From NCBI RefSeq assembly GCF_016612995.1, contig NZ_JAEOAH010000050.1, forward strand, positions 1-34,208: a stretch of 34,208 nucleotides of DNA. The letters run 5' to 3'. The notes beneath the pieces were generated by a model. The model did not search any database. It was not told the origin of the DNA and worked only from the letters and a program-made list of their open reading frames with translations. A program made the translations under genes and the position numbers. Numbering within the stretch: position 1 is the stretch's first letter; every line of letters begins with the position of its first letter. The DNA is from Viridibacillus soli. Its GTDB lineage: Bacteria > Bacillota > Bacilli > Bacillales_A > Planococcaceae. Shown in pieces: positions 8,818 through 16,768 of this stretch.

Positions 8818-9084
8818 GTGCCGTTTCAATTCTTCTAGATTAAATTTATAATTGTCTAAATAATAGGACGAAATTGATTTTTAAATTGACTATATTCTCC
8901 CTCTGGAAAGTCTCCGTCTTTTTTCAATGCAACTTAGACTTCTCGATCAAGATTATTCAATTTTTTTGCCATTTTATCACGAATTTGCTTTTGCTGTTCA
9001 GGACTCAATTCTATCTCAGTACTTTCAGAGGTTGTATTATTACAACCAAAAAGCATTACAAGTAATTTTACACAGACTAAACAT
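8806..9084 (-). pseudogene. Small lipoprotein gene, decayed
   Basis: The minus strand shows a lipobox (KLLVMLFGC-NNTTSEST) followed by IELSPEQQKQIRDKMAKKL, then an in-frame TAA, then VALKKDGDFPEGEYSQFKNQ. A further frameshift leads to LDNYKFNLEELKRHLTN and a TAG at 8808-8806. The start region needs another one-base shift to reach an ATG at 9084. At least three disruptions make it non-functional. It overlaps the tail of the response-regulator remnant on the other strand. The original function is unknown; a Cys-lipidated secreted protein is all the sequence supports. Confidence 0.6.
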
Positions 9085-9188
9085 CACTAGTTTTGAATAT
9101 ACAAAGAAGGAAACAATTCAATAAAGGTGACTCCATCCATTTGGTTTTTATTCACAATTATACGTGTGCGACAACGACAGTTTGCGTT

Positions 9189-9478
9189 TTATGAAACAGC
9201 TTTTCCTTCGATTTTTCGAAGCCAGATGTAGGCTGGTTTCAATAAAGAAGCCCTTAAATATCTTCTGATTTGCAGGATTTTTCGTTTACTATTGGTTTCA
9301 ATTTGAGCTAAAACATTCAAGCAAAATACAATGAGGGCAATGAACACTTGGTTGTAAATCGCGTTCTTGCTTTGACCATAGAACTTTTTAATGTTGAGAT
9401 GCTGCTTGATCCATTTGAAAAACAGCTCAATTGCACAGCGTGATTTGTACATGTCTGAGATTTCATCAGGCTCTAATC
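9189..9478 (-). mobile_element. IS4-family transposase, 3' fragment
   Basis: The last ~90 codons of an IS4-type DDE transposase: EPDEISDMYKSRCAIELFFK with the Y-x2-R-x3-E-x6-K signature that carries the catalytic Glu (Y...R...E...K in MYKSRCAIELFFKWIK), then QHLNIKKFYGQSKNAIYNQV and a C-terminal WLRKIEGKAV. The first two catalytic Asp and the whole N-terminal half are absent; the homology stops near 9478, exactly where another IS fragment begins. Non-functional. Confidence 0.85.
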
Positions 9479-9624
9479 ATCAACTACGCTTTACGAACGC
9501 CGCAGCCGAAGGAAAAAACAATAAAATCAAAGCGTTGCAACGTCGACATTACTTTACACGTAATCCGTAGTGCTACAGACAGCGCATTTTAATCGAGTGC
9601 AATAAAGAAATGATTCAGTATTAA
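9478..9624 (+). mobile_element. ISL3-like transposase, C-terminal fragment
   Basis: The plus strand reads LRFTNAAAEGKNNKIKALQR and RHYFTRNP, an in-frame TAG, then CYRQRILIECNKEMIQY and a TAA at 9622-9624. The NxxxEGxNNKIK...R pattern resembles the C-terminal end of ISL3/IS204-type transposases. It abuts the IS4 fragment, as if one element had inserted into the other before deletion. Family assignment is moderate. Confidence 0.6.
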
Positions 9625-9771
9625 ATCGGGTCAAGAACGTGTTTTGGTGAAGATCCAAAATTAATTATCAATATCTATAATTATTTTACTCTGTATATTT
9701 CCCAAAAGTCTTAAACATAAAAATGCTAACTAATCATACCATTTGAAATTCTTTATGACGCTGTTGCTCGC

Positions 9772-10076
9772 AGCGCCATGAGTCTTTGCACATATCCTCA
9801 ATCGTTCTTTTGGCTTTCCAGTAAAGTAATCGCAGCGTTTTCCAAATGGCGGTGTTGGCCTATAACTTTCATAATTGGTTTCAGAGAATATGTTTACCCA
9901 AAAAAGTGCGCAATCAAACGATGGAAACAATCCGCGGTCAACTCATCAAAATTGCAGGAAAAGTGACGCGTTCTGCTCGTTACATTACCTTCAAATTATG
10001 TAGTAGTTGTTTATACAAAGAGGTCTTTTGGCAAACATTACAGAATATCCAACAACTGCGAGTCCAAATACAATAA
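9772..10076 (+). mobile_element. IS1380-family transposase, C-terminal fragment
   Basis: From the ATG at 9846 the plus strand encodes MAVLAYNFHNWFQRICLPKK followed by a segment ending RSARYITFKLCSSCLYKE, strongly resembling the end of IS1380-type transposases (LAYNL.NW..R.CLP, then KV.RSARYI.FKL). Upstream, a similar frame continues (FQ, stop, SNRSVFQ) to about 9772, but contains a stop. The N-terminal catalytic part is missing. Confidence 0.8.
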
Positions 10077-10210
10077 AAGCAGAAGACTAAATTCCTATTT
10101 TAAAATTTCGGATAGATACAAGAGAGTAGTCTGCCCATTTTTCGACTAGATACTTAATCATTTTAAATTTTCTCTTCATCTGTCGGAATCAATGTGAAGA
10201 TTGAAAAGCA

Positions 10211-10265
10211 AAACCACGAAATGAGCTCGGATTTCAAAATCCTTTTCATTTCGTGGTTTATTTTT
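10211..10265 (-). terminator. 14-bp stem terminator downstream of truncated galE
   Basis: aaaccacgaaatga (10211-10224) and tcatttcgtggttt (10246-10259) are exact complements; the loop contains a further ggat/atcc pair. T-rich sequence occurs on both sides (ttttgctttt leftward, tttatttttgg rightward), so it can work in both directions. It marks the old end of the leftward polysaccharide transcript. Confidence 0.85.
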
Positions 10266-10280
10266 GGATAAGAATCTTCT

Positions 10281-11117
10281 CTATGAATAGTTTGGGATAC
10301 CGTTAGCTTTTTCAAAAGCAGCTACTAATTCTAACACAGAAGTACCTTTGCCAGTACCTAAATTAAATTCATGACAACCCTTATTTTTAATTAAATATGA
10401 AATAGCTTGTGCATGCCCTTCCGCCAAATCACAAACATGAATATAATCACGGACGCCTGTCCCATCAACCGTATTATAATCATTGCCAAACACATTTAGT
10501 TGTGTGCTTTGATCTGTAGCAACCTGCGTAATATTGGGCATTAATTTGTTTGGAATTCCATTTGGAACTTCTCTAATTAATCCTGAAGGGTGTGCTCCAA
10601 TTGGATTGAAATAGCGCAAAATTATTATAGACCATGAAGGATCCTCAGACGCCAGATCTCTCAACATGTCTTCAATCAGCAGCTTAGAACGTACATAAGG
10701 GTTAATCGCGCTTAGTGATGAATCCTCCGTAGCAGACATCTCCGCATCATTGTGGTAGACTTTTGCAGTAGATCCATATATGAAACGCTTTACATTAACT
10801 TTCTTCATAGCCCTTAATATATTGATTGCGCCTTTAAGATTAGCTTCATAGGATTGCTGAGTAGACTGTACATCAACAAGATAAATCACTGCATCAACAT
10901 CGTGCTCGTAAAAGATATTTTTGAGACATGCTTCATTCATAACATCCCCTTCAATAAAGAAAACTTTTCGTGAAGTAATCTTTTGAATACTATCAATAAC
11001 ATCCATTTGTGAATTAGATAGATTATCTAAAATAATACATTCCTCACCACGATTCAATAACTCTACAATCGTATGGCTACCGATATATCCGGTCCCTCCG
11101 ATTACAAGAATGGTCAT
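10281..11117 (-). pseudogene. galE: UDP-glucose 4-epimerase-like, C-terminally truncated, 278 aa
   Basis: Start ATG at 11117 with GGAGG eight bases upstream. The Rossmann motif GGTGYIGSHTIVELL and the catalytic Tyr-x3-Lys (NPYVRSK) are kept, and TGVRDYIHVCDLAEGHAQAI is typical of GalE. The protein stops after FEKANGIPNYS, about 50-60 residues short of the family length (about 330-340), losing the C-terminal substrate-binding part (the GDI...A region seen in the intact copy at 14571-15584). The usually conserved HFAG segment reads YLVD. It is probably inactive, a diverged second copy. It lies beyond the epsN terminator and just after a dead mnaA, so the whole distal end of the locus appears to be decaying. 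Confidence 0.75.
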
Positions 11118-11355
11118 TGTCAATTCCTCCTCTGCTTAACACACCAATTTAAGATACAAGATGTATATTGATAGCTAACCTTACACCTTCATATTTAAAA
11201 ATAACCTCTGCAGTCCAGAAGTTGAAGTTGATATTAGAACGGCATATATAATCTCATATTATTTAACATATACAGTTATCACTATAATCAATATCTAAAT
11301 TTATAAAAATAATTTTCGCAACAGGTAATTTCTCAAATAAGGCTTAGTTTCGTTT

Positions 11356-12111
11356 CTATTCAAAGCTTTTCAAAAGATTAAACACAATATTTTCTGAAGC
11401 ATGTCCATCACCGTCGGGTTCAAAACCTTCAGCATTTCATGATATTTTACATCACCTGTTAACAACTCGTGTGCCGCATTAAAGATGAAGCTTCCTCTTG
11501 TACACCTCCAGAATCCATTAAAATATTAACGAGATGCAAAGTTATGAAAATCAATCACACCAAGAGGCTCAATCAAATGAATATGGGAATCATCATTCAT
11601 AATCTCGCCAGAGATTATTTCACGAGATGCTGGATTAAAATGAATTGGATAAACCACCTGAATATCATCATATTCTTCAACTAAGCTTTAAATAGCTTTG
11701 AAAATATGATACATTGGTTCACCTAAATTTTCTCGAAAATGGTCAGTTAACAACACAACGCGGTCATCATCAACTTTCTTCAATAACTCATTTTCATATG
11801 TATCTGAAACGGTTGTTTTCAATTCAGCTAAACTACTACAAACGTAGTTGTCGTGTCTCCATGTACTAACAAGATATTAGTTTTTGCTTTCTTAATCACA
11901 CCATCTAGAACTTTTAGACTATTACCTGTAGACATCCGTCATATTTTGTCTAGTTTTCATCATATTCAAATCATCATAGGGTCCAACTTTGAACAATTCT
12001 AACATCTGACCAAGCATTTCAAGGTCTCTGCAGTATTTGTTCTGGTACTTCACCAATTCCAACACAAGAGGTTCCATTTTAATGGCTGAGTCTTGTACCA
12101 AAAATCGCCAT
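11356..12111 (-). pseudogene. mnaA: UDP-N-acetylglucosamine 2-epimerase, multiply frameshifted and deleted
   Basis: Fragments in several minus-strand frames follow the MnaA/WecB order: MAIFGTR at 12111, MEPLVLELVKYQNKYC, DDLNMMK, KAKTNILLVHGDTTTTFV, ELKTTVSDTYENELLKKVDD, DRVVLLTDHFRENLGEPMYH, VQVVYPIHFNPASREIISGE, HIHLIEPLGVIDFHNFASR, ILMDSGGVQEEAS, NPTVMDMLQKILCL/DGHASENIVFN, and a TAG at 11358-11356. About 65 residues in the middle (from the LAAFY to TAIDAL region of the family) are missing. A GGAGGAA ribosome site sits about 30 bases upstream. The enzyme would interconvert UDP-GlcNAc and UDP-ManNAc; a functional copy, if needed, must be elsewhere. Confidence 0.85.
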
Positions 12112-12157
12112 TATCTTACCTTATTTATAAGTTCCTCCAATCATAGCATATGAAAAT

Positions 12158-12185
12158 ACCCTTATTAATGTAAATCAATAAGGGT
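12158..12185 (-). terminator. Terminator directly after epsN
   Basis: acccttatt (12158-12166) and aataagggt (12177-12185) form a 9-bp stem with a 10-base loop, seven bases after the epsN stop. A short T-rich tract follows on the minus strand (ATTTTC) and a T5 run on the plus strand. It ends the polysaccharide operon before the decayed mnaA. Confidence 0.75.
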
Positions 12186-12192
12186 TTTTACT

Positions 12193-13329
12193 TTATTTTA
12201 AGTTTTGAAGAATTGTATCAATAACATACTTTTGTTTTCCTTCTGTCATTTTAGAATCAGATGGTAAACAAATACCACGAGCAAATAAAAGCTCGCTTAT
12301 TACTTCTCCTTCAGCATGTGGATAGAACTTACATCCTTCAAATACCGGCTGCAAATGCATCGGTTTCCAAACTGGGCGGGAATCGATTTTTGCTGCATTT
12401 AATGCATCAATTAGCTCATAAGGTGTAACTTCAAATTTATTAGGGTCTAATTGAATAGCTGTTAACCAACGATTTGAGAATGTGTTCTCTAATTCTGGCA
12501 TCATAGAAAGACCATCAATAGGGCTCAATTCTTTTTCATAGCGTTCGAAAATAGCGCGTTTTTGACCAACACGCTCATCTAATACTTCAAGTTGCCCACG
12601 GCCAATACCTGCACAAATATTACTCATACGATAATTGTAACCGACAACACTATGTTGATAATGCTTCGCTGTATCAAGTGCTTGCGTAGCTAAGAAACGA
12701 GCATGCTTAATTCCTTCTTCATCATTGGAAACGAGCATGCCACCGCCAGAAGTCGTAATAATTTTATTACCGTTAAATGAGAAGATACCATAATGACCGA
12801 ATGTTCCACTTTTTTGCCCTTTATAATAAGAACCTAATGATTCCGCAGCATCCTCTACAATGGGAACGCCATAATGATTACAGATGGCTAAAAGCTCATC
12901 CATTTTAGCAGATTGACCATAAAGGTTAACTATCACAACGGCTTTAGGAAGTTTTCCTTCTTTTTCGGCATCCTTAAAAGCTCGTTGTAACGCTTGGGGT
13001 GACATATTCCAAGTTTCCCACTCAGAATCAATAAATATAGGGGTAGCACCACGGTATAAAATTGGATTCGCACTAGCAATGAATGTTAATGTTGAACAAA
13101 ATACGATATCATCCTTGTCTACACCCACCAAGTTCAAAGCTATATCTATAGCCGCAGTACCAGCACTCATTGCCGTAGCACCTTTGACACCAACATACTC
13201 CGCCAATTCCTTCTCAAAGCCATCCACATTCGCACCCAGTGGAGCAATCCAGTTTGTTGCAAAAGCTTCATCAATATATTTTTGCTCTCTTCCACTCATA
13301 TGTGGTGAGGATAGTAAGATACGATCCAT
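12193..13329 (-). CDS. epsN: DegT-type sugar aminotransferase, EpsN/PglE-like, 378 aa
   Basis: PLP-dependent aminotransferase of the DegT/DnrJ/EryC1 family, closely resembling B. subtilis EpsN. It would convert UDP-4-keto-6-deoxy-GlcNAc to the 4-amino sugar in bacillosamine synthesis. Start taken at ATG 13329 (MDRILLSSPHMSGREQKYID) with GAGAAGGG upstream; the longer frame has no ribosome site and would run back into epsM. Motifs: NWIAPLGANVDGFE, AMSAGTAAIDIALNLV (phosphate binding), VEDAAESLGS with the PLP-contacting Asp, and the Schiff-base Lys189 in FSFNGNKIITTSGGG. Full length. It starts one base after the epsM stop, so translation is coupled, and a terminator follows. Confidence 0.95.
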   Translation of the reverse strand: MDRILLSSPHMSGREQKYIDEAFATNWIAPLGANVDGFEKELAEYVGVKGATAMSAGTAAIDIALNLVGVDKDDIVFCSTLTFIASANPILYRGATPIFIDSEWETWNMSPQALQRAFKDAEKEGKLPKAVVIVNLYGQSAKMDELLAICNHYGVPIVEDAAESLGSYYKGQKSGTFGHYGIFSFNGNKIITTSGGGMLVSNDEEGIKHARFLATQALDTAKHYQHSVVGYNYRMSNICAGIGRGQLEVLDERVGQKRAIFERYEKELSPIDGLSMMPELENTFSNRWLTAIQLDPNKFEVTPYELIDALNAAKIDSRPVWKPMHLQPVFEGCKFYPHAEGEVISELLFARGICLPSDSKMTEGKQKYVIDTILQNLK

Positions 13330-13330
13330 T

Positions 13331-13963
13331 TTATAGCCCTTCTCTCTTAATAACTTTTGCTGGGATACCCACTGCTGTAACATTTGAATTGATTTCGGAA
13401 ATAATAACCGAGCCCGCGCCTATTATCGACCAATCACCTACTTTTTGCATAGGTATAACGGTTGCCGTAGCACCTAAATGTGAACCTTTGCCAAAGCAAA
13501 CTCCACCTGTTAACGTACTATTTGGTGAAATATGTGCAAAGTCCCCTACTATACAATCATGTTCTATCACTGAATTTGTATTAATAATACAGTGCCTGCC
13601 AATAATCGCATCGACATTCACAACAGCGCCTGGCATAATAACTGTTCCAGAAGCAAGAGTTGCTAATGGACTTACAATCGCATGTTGATGAATAATCGTA
13701 GCAAATGTATCTGCTGATAAGTTTAGGCGTTCAACAATCTTTTGACGTATGCGATTACTACCAATTCCTACAATAACCTTACATTGTGTTTGTTGTAGCA
13801 AAGTATGCAGGTGTTCAATTGGACCTTTTATAAGCCCCTCATCCTCAAACACTACATTGTACTTATCGTCCAGTTTAGCAATAATTTCATGCTCCGGATT
13901 AGAGTGAATGCAATCAGCTATAACCTTTGCATGACCACTATCCCCTATAATAACTATCAACAT
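13331..13963 (-). CDS. epsM: Sugar O/N-acetyltransferase, EpsM/PglD-like, 210 aa
   Basis: Two-part protein typical of PglD/NeuD: an N-terminal Rossmann-like domain (MLIVIIGDSGHAKVIADCIH) that binds the UDP-sugar, and a left-handed beta-helix of hexapeptide repeats from about residue 95 (VSPLATLASGTVIMPGAVVN, ...GRHCIINTNSVIEHDC) with the acetyl-CoA site. The catalytic base His is expected in the NSVIEHDC segment. It would acetylate the 4-amino group of UDP-4-amino-sugar made by EpsN, giving UDP-di-N-acetylbacillosamine. Its ATG overlaps the epsL stop (TAATG), and epsN follows immediately, which matches the L-M-N order of B. subtilis eps. Confidence 0.93.
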   Translation of the reverse strand: MLIVIIGDSGHAKVIADCIHSNPEHEIIAKLDDKYNVVFEDEGLIKGPIEHLHTLLQQTQCKVIVGIGSNRIRQKIVERLNLSADTFATIIHQHAIVSPLATLASGTVIMPGAVVNVDAIIGRHCIINTNSVIEHDCIVGDFAHISPNSTLTGGVCFGKGSHLGATATVIPMQKVGDWSIIGAGSVIISEINSNVTAVGIPAKVIKREGL

Positions 13964-14574
13964 TATGTATCACTACCTTTAGCATTTGAAGTACCCATAA
14001 ATTTTTGCATTGTTGCCTGTCCCTGTTGATTGATACCTTCAGACACAAACACCTTTTTTACTGTCAATAATAAAATTTTAAAATCTAACCATATTGTATG
14101 ATGATCTATATACCACAAATCATGCTCAAACCTCAGCTCCCAAGAAATTGCGTTACGCCCATTTACCTGAGCCCATCCAGTAATGCCTGGTCGAACTTCA
14201 TGTCGGCGTGCTTGTCTTTCACTATATAGCGGCAAATATTCAACGAGTAAAGGACGAGGACCTACAAAGCTCATGTCGCCCTTTAGCACATTCCAAAGCT
14301 GAGGCAATTCATCTAAACTAAACATACGTAACAATTGGCCGAACTTCGTTAAACGAACTGAATCTGGAAGCAACTCACCATGTTTATCGCGCTCATTTGT
14401 CATCGTGCGGAATTTGTAAACACAAAAGACCTTTCCATTAAGACCTGGTCTTGCTTGTTTAAATAATGCAGGTGAACTTAATTTGAGACGTACAAGTAAC
14501 CATACGGCTATCATGATTGGGCTCAAAATCAAAATCATCGTTAAACTTACTAAAAAATCTAATATTCTTTTCAT
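13963..14574 (-). CDS. epsL: Polyprenyl-phosphate sugar-1-phosphate transferase, EpsL/PglC-like, 203 aa
   Basis: Small monotopic phosphoglycosyltransferase: one hydrophobic N-terminal segment (FLVSLTMILILSPIMIAVWL) that in PglC forms a re-entrant helix, then FKQARPGLNGKVFCVYKFRT, LDELPQLWNVLKGDMSFVGP with the conserved Asp-Glu pair and GPRPLL, and the RPGITGWAQVNGRN block. About 200 aa is the full PglC size, unlike the larger WbaP type. It would start lipid-linked repeat-unit assembly by moving a sugar phosphate, probably diNAcBac-1-P given EpsC/M/N, to undecaprenyl phosphate. ATG overlaps the galE stop (ATGA), with AAAGGATAT as ribosome site. Confidence 0.94.
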   Translation of the reverse strand: MKRILDFLVSLTMILILSPIMIAVWLLVRLKLSSPALFKQARPGLNGKVFCVYKFRTMTNERDKHGELLPDSVRLTKFGQLLRMFSLDELPQLWNVLKGDMSFVGPRPLLVEYLPLYSERQARRHEVRPGITGWAQVNGRNAISWELRFEHDLWYIDHHTIWLDFKILLLTVKKVFVSEGINQQGQATMQKFMGTSNAKGSDT

Positions 14575-15584
14575 TTTACAAGATATCCTTTTGCCTTATT
14601 TGCCCACGTCCAAGAATCACGACACATATCTTCCAATGTCCGTTCGGCTGACCATCCTAACAATGCTTTCGCCTTTTCTACATCAGCAATGCTGGTCATT
14701 ATATCTCCTTTACGTCTAGGTCCTATTGTGTAAGGTACATCAATATAATTTATTCTTTCAAACTCTTTAATTAACTCTAACACTGAATAGCCACTTCCTG
14801 TACCCAGGTTGAACGCTTCACAACCATTATGATTTTGAATATACTTTAAAGCCTGGATATGTCCCTCTGCTAGATCCATCACATGGATAAAGTCACGGAT
14901 ACAAGTGCCATCCTTTGTATTATAATCGCCACCAAATATTTGTAACGTCTCAATTTCTCCAGAAGCAACCTTCAACACATATGGCAATAAATTATTCGGT
15001 ATGCCATATGGACTTTCACCTAAAAGACCGCTATAATGTGCGCCGATTGGGTTAAAATAGCGCATTAAAGCTATTGACCACTTATCATCCGTAGCAAAAA
15101 TATCTCTTAAAATCTCTTCTAACATCAGTTTGGTTCTACCATATGGGTTCGGGGCTGACAATGATAATTCTTCAGTAAGCGGTGGTGTATGACTGTCACC
15201 ATATACTGTAGCAGAGGAACTGAAGACGAGTTTTTTCACATTTGCCTCTTCCATTACTTCTAGTAAATTTAGAGTACTAATTAGATTATTTTCATAATAC
15301 ATAAGTGGTTTCTTTACAGACTCTCCGACTGATTTAAAACCAGCAAAGTGAATAACTGAGGTAATATCGTACTTGTAAAAAACTTGTTGTAATACCTCTT
15401 TGTCCAATAAATCAATTTGTTCGAATGGTATTTTTGTGTGAACGACGTCCTCTATTCTTTCCAAAGTAATAGCCAATGACTTCGAAAGGTTATCGACAAT
15501 GACACAATCCATTCCTTGCGTTACTAGCTCTACAACCGTATGACTACCAATATAGCCAGTCCCCCCCGTTATCAATACCGTCAT
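14571..15584 (-). CDS. galE: UDP-glucose/UDP-GlcNAc 4-epimerase, 337 aa
   Basis: Intact short-chain dehydrogenase epimerase: NAD-binding GGTGYIGSHTVVELV, HFAGFKSVGESV, SSSATVYGD with the catalytic Ser/Thr, NPYGRTK with catalytic Tyr and Lys, and the C-terminal RRKGDIMTSIADVEKAK substrate loop. It supplies UDP-Gal or UDP-GalNAc for the repeat unit. Start taken at ATG 15584 (MTVLITGG) because AGGTGG lies five bases upstream; an in-frame GTG at 15593 is possible but poorer. It lies just after the EpsD-like glycosyltransferase stop and overlaps epsL by four bases. This is the functional counterpart of the truncated copy at 10281-11117. Confidence 0.95.
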   Translation of the reverse strand: MTVLITGGTGYIGSHTVVELVTQGMDCVIVDNLSKSLAITLERIEDVVHTKIPFEQIDLLDKEVLQQVFYKYDITSVIHFAGFKSVGESVKKPLMYYENNLISTLNLLEVMEEANVKKLVFSSSATVYGDSHTPPLTEELSLSAPNPYGRTKLMLEEILRDIFATDDKWSIALMRYFNPIGAHYSGLLGESPYGIPNNLLPYVLKVASGEIETLQIFGGDYNTKDGTCIRDFIHVMDLAEGHIQALKYIQNHNGCEAFNLGTGSGYSVLELIKEFERINYIDVPYTIGPRRKGDIMTSIADVEKAKALLGWSAERTLEDMCRDSWTWANKAKGYLVK

Positions 15585-15593
15585 GCCTTCCAC

Positions 15594-16712
15594 CTACTTT
15601 TCCAATAGTTTTTCGTAAATTGCTATGTACTCAGGTAGTACATTTTCCAACAAAAATGGTTTTACTTTTTTCTTCGTATCCTGCCCCATCTGTTTACATA
15701 AAGAAGTAGATTTTAGTAAACTTGTGAACGCCTTCACAAGTTGTTTATGATTATGAGAATCTATCACGAAACCGTTCTCACCATTATGTATCAAATCTCT
15801 CAGTCCTCTTGTATTCGTGACGACACATGGAAGTCCTTCCGCCATTGCTTCCATAATGCTTTTTGGCAAACCTTCTCGGAATGAGAGAAGTGTAACAATA
15901 TCAGAGACTGACAATAACCTAGGGACATCTCGACGGAATCCTAAAAATTGCACATCCTTTAACTGCTCATTTTTCACATGGTCCTTAAGGTCCTGCTCCA
16001 ATTCACCGGTTCCAATAATTAATAACACTGCATTGGGACAAGCCTTTTTAATTTCCTTCCAATTTTGAAAAAGGAACATATGATTTTTGTTATGATTCAG
16101 CTCGGCTACGTAAGTTATAACAATCGCATCCGCTGATAATCCTAATTCCTCTTTGAAGGTAGATTTCTGTTCTTTTGTTTCACATTTCCTAGCAATCTCA
16201 ACACCTACACCATGGACGCAAGAGATTCGATCAGATGGCAAGCCTAACTTCTGCGCATTTTGGTAATCTTCATCATTAATTGTAATTAAATGACTCGTCC
16301 ACCGAGCTGCCAGCTTTTCGGCTGTATAGTAAATAAGCCAGTTTTGCTTCGGAGCTCCTTCGAAGAAGTGAAAACCATGCGCTGTATATACGATATTACC
16401 TTTACCTACCTTACGATATGCTACACGTGTTAACAAGGCGGCAATAGGTGTATGTACATGAACTAAATCAAATGAATTTTCTTTAAATAATTTTTTTAGT
16501 TGGATAAAAGCCTCTATATTTTGTGTCCTTAAAGGACTACGAGAAAACGAAATATCAATGCATTTCACTCTATCTTTTTCTAGTATTGTACGACCTTCTT
16601 CACCTGATCCAGCAGCCCATACTTCATAACCCTTTGATTGGAAATAAGATATGTAAGGTCTATGGAAAGCAACTAAATGACGATAGACAGTTGCCACAAA
16701 AATTACTCTCAT
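15594..16712 (-). CDS. Family 4 glycosyltransferase, EpsD-like, 372 aa
   Basis: GT-B fold retaining glycosyltransferase. N-terminal acceptor half contains MRVIFVATVYRHLVAFHRPY, HVHTPIAALLTRVAYR and TAHGFHFFEGAPKQNWLIYY, a block highly characteristic of EpsD and related capsule transferases. C-terminal donor half has GTGELEQDLKDH, FLGFRRDVPRLLSVSD and the E-x7-E signature (FREGLPKSIMEAMAEGLPCV). No TM segments; peripheral on the inner membrane face. Ribosome site AGGGAGGA upstream. An IS110 remnant sits directly upstream, separating this gene from the rest of the operon; a T-rich gap of about 55 bases with a ttgatatatcaa palindrome lies between. Donor and acceptor sugars cannot be told from sequence. 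Confidence 0.92.
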   Translation of the reverse strand: MRVIFVATVYRHLVAFHRPYISYFQSKGYEVWAAGSGEEGRTILEKDRVKCIDISFSRSPLRTQNIEAFIQLKKLFKENSFDLVHVHTPIAALLTRVAYRKVGKGNIVYTAHGFHFFEGAPKQNWLIYYTAEKLAARWTSHLITINDEDYQNAQKLGLPSDRISCVHGVGVEIARKCETKEQKSTFKEELGLSADAIVITYVAELNHNKNHMFLFQNWKEIKKACPNAVLLIIGTGELEQDLKDHVKNEQLKDVQFLGFRRDVPRLLSVSDIVTLLSFREGLPKSIMEAMAEGLPCVVTNTRGLRDLIHNGENGFVIDSHNHKQLVKAFTSLLKSTSLCKQMGQDTKKKVKPFLLENVLPEYIAIYEKLLEK

Positions 16713-16768
16713 TAATTATACATCCTCCCTCTATAAATATTGATATATCAACGGTTTGACCCGTTTTT

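Noticed and set aside
8874-9124. Two overlapping plus-strand ORFs of about 63-65 codons
   Set aside because: They lie opposite the decayed lipoprotein gene, have no ribosome site, and the minus-strand reading has clear lipobox and helical coding character.
13079-13688. Plus-strand ORFs of 85 and 149 codons
   Set aside because: They are antisense shadows of epsN and epsM, which are intact and recognisable.
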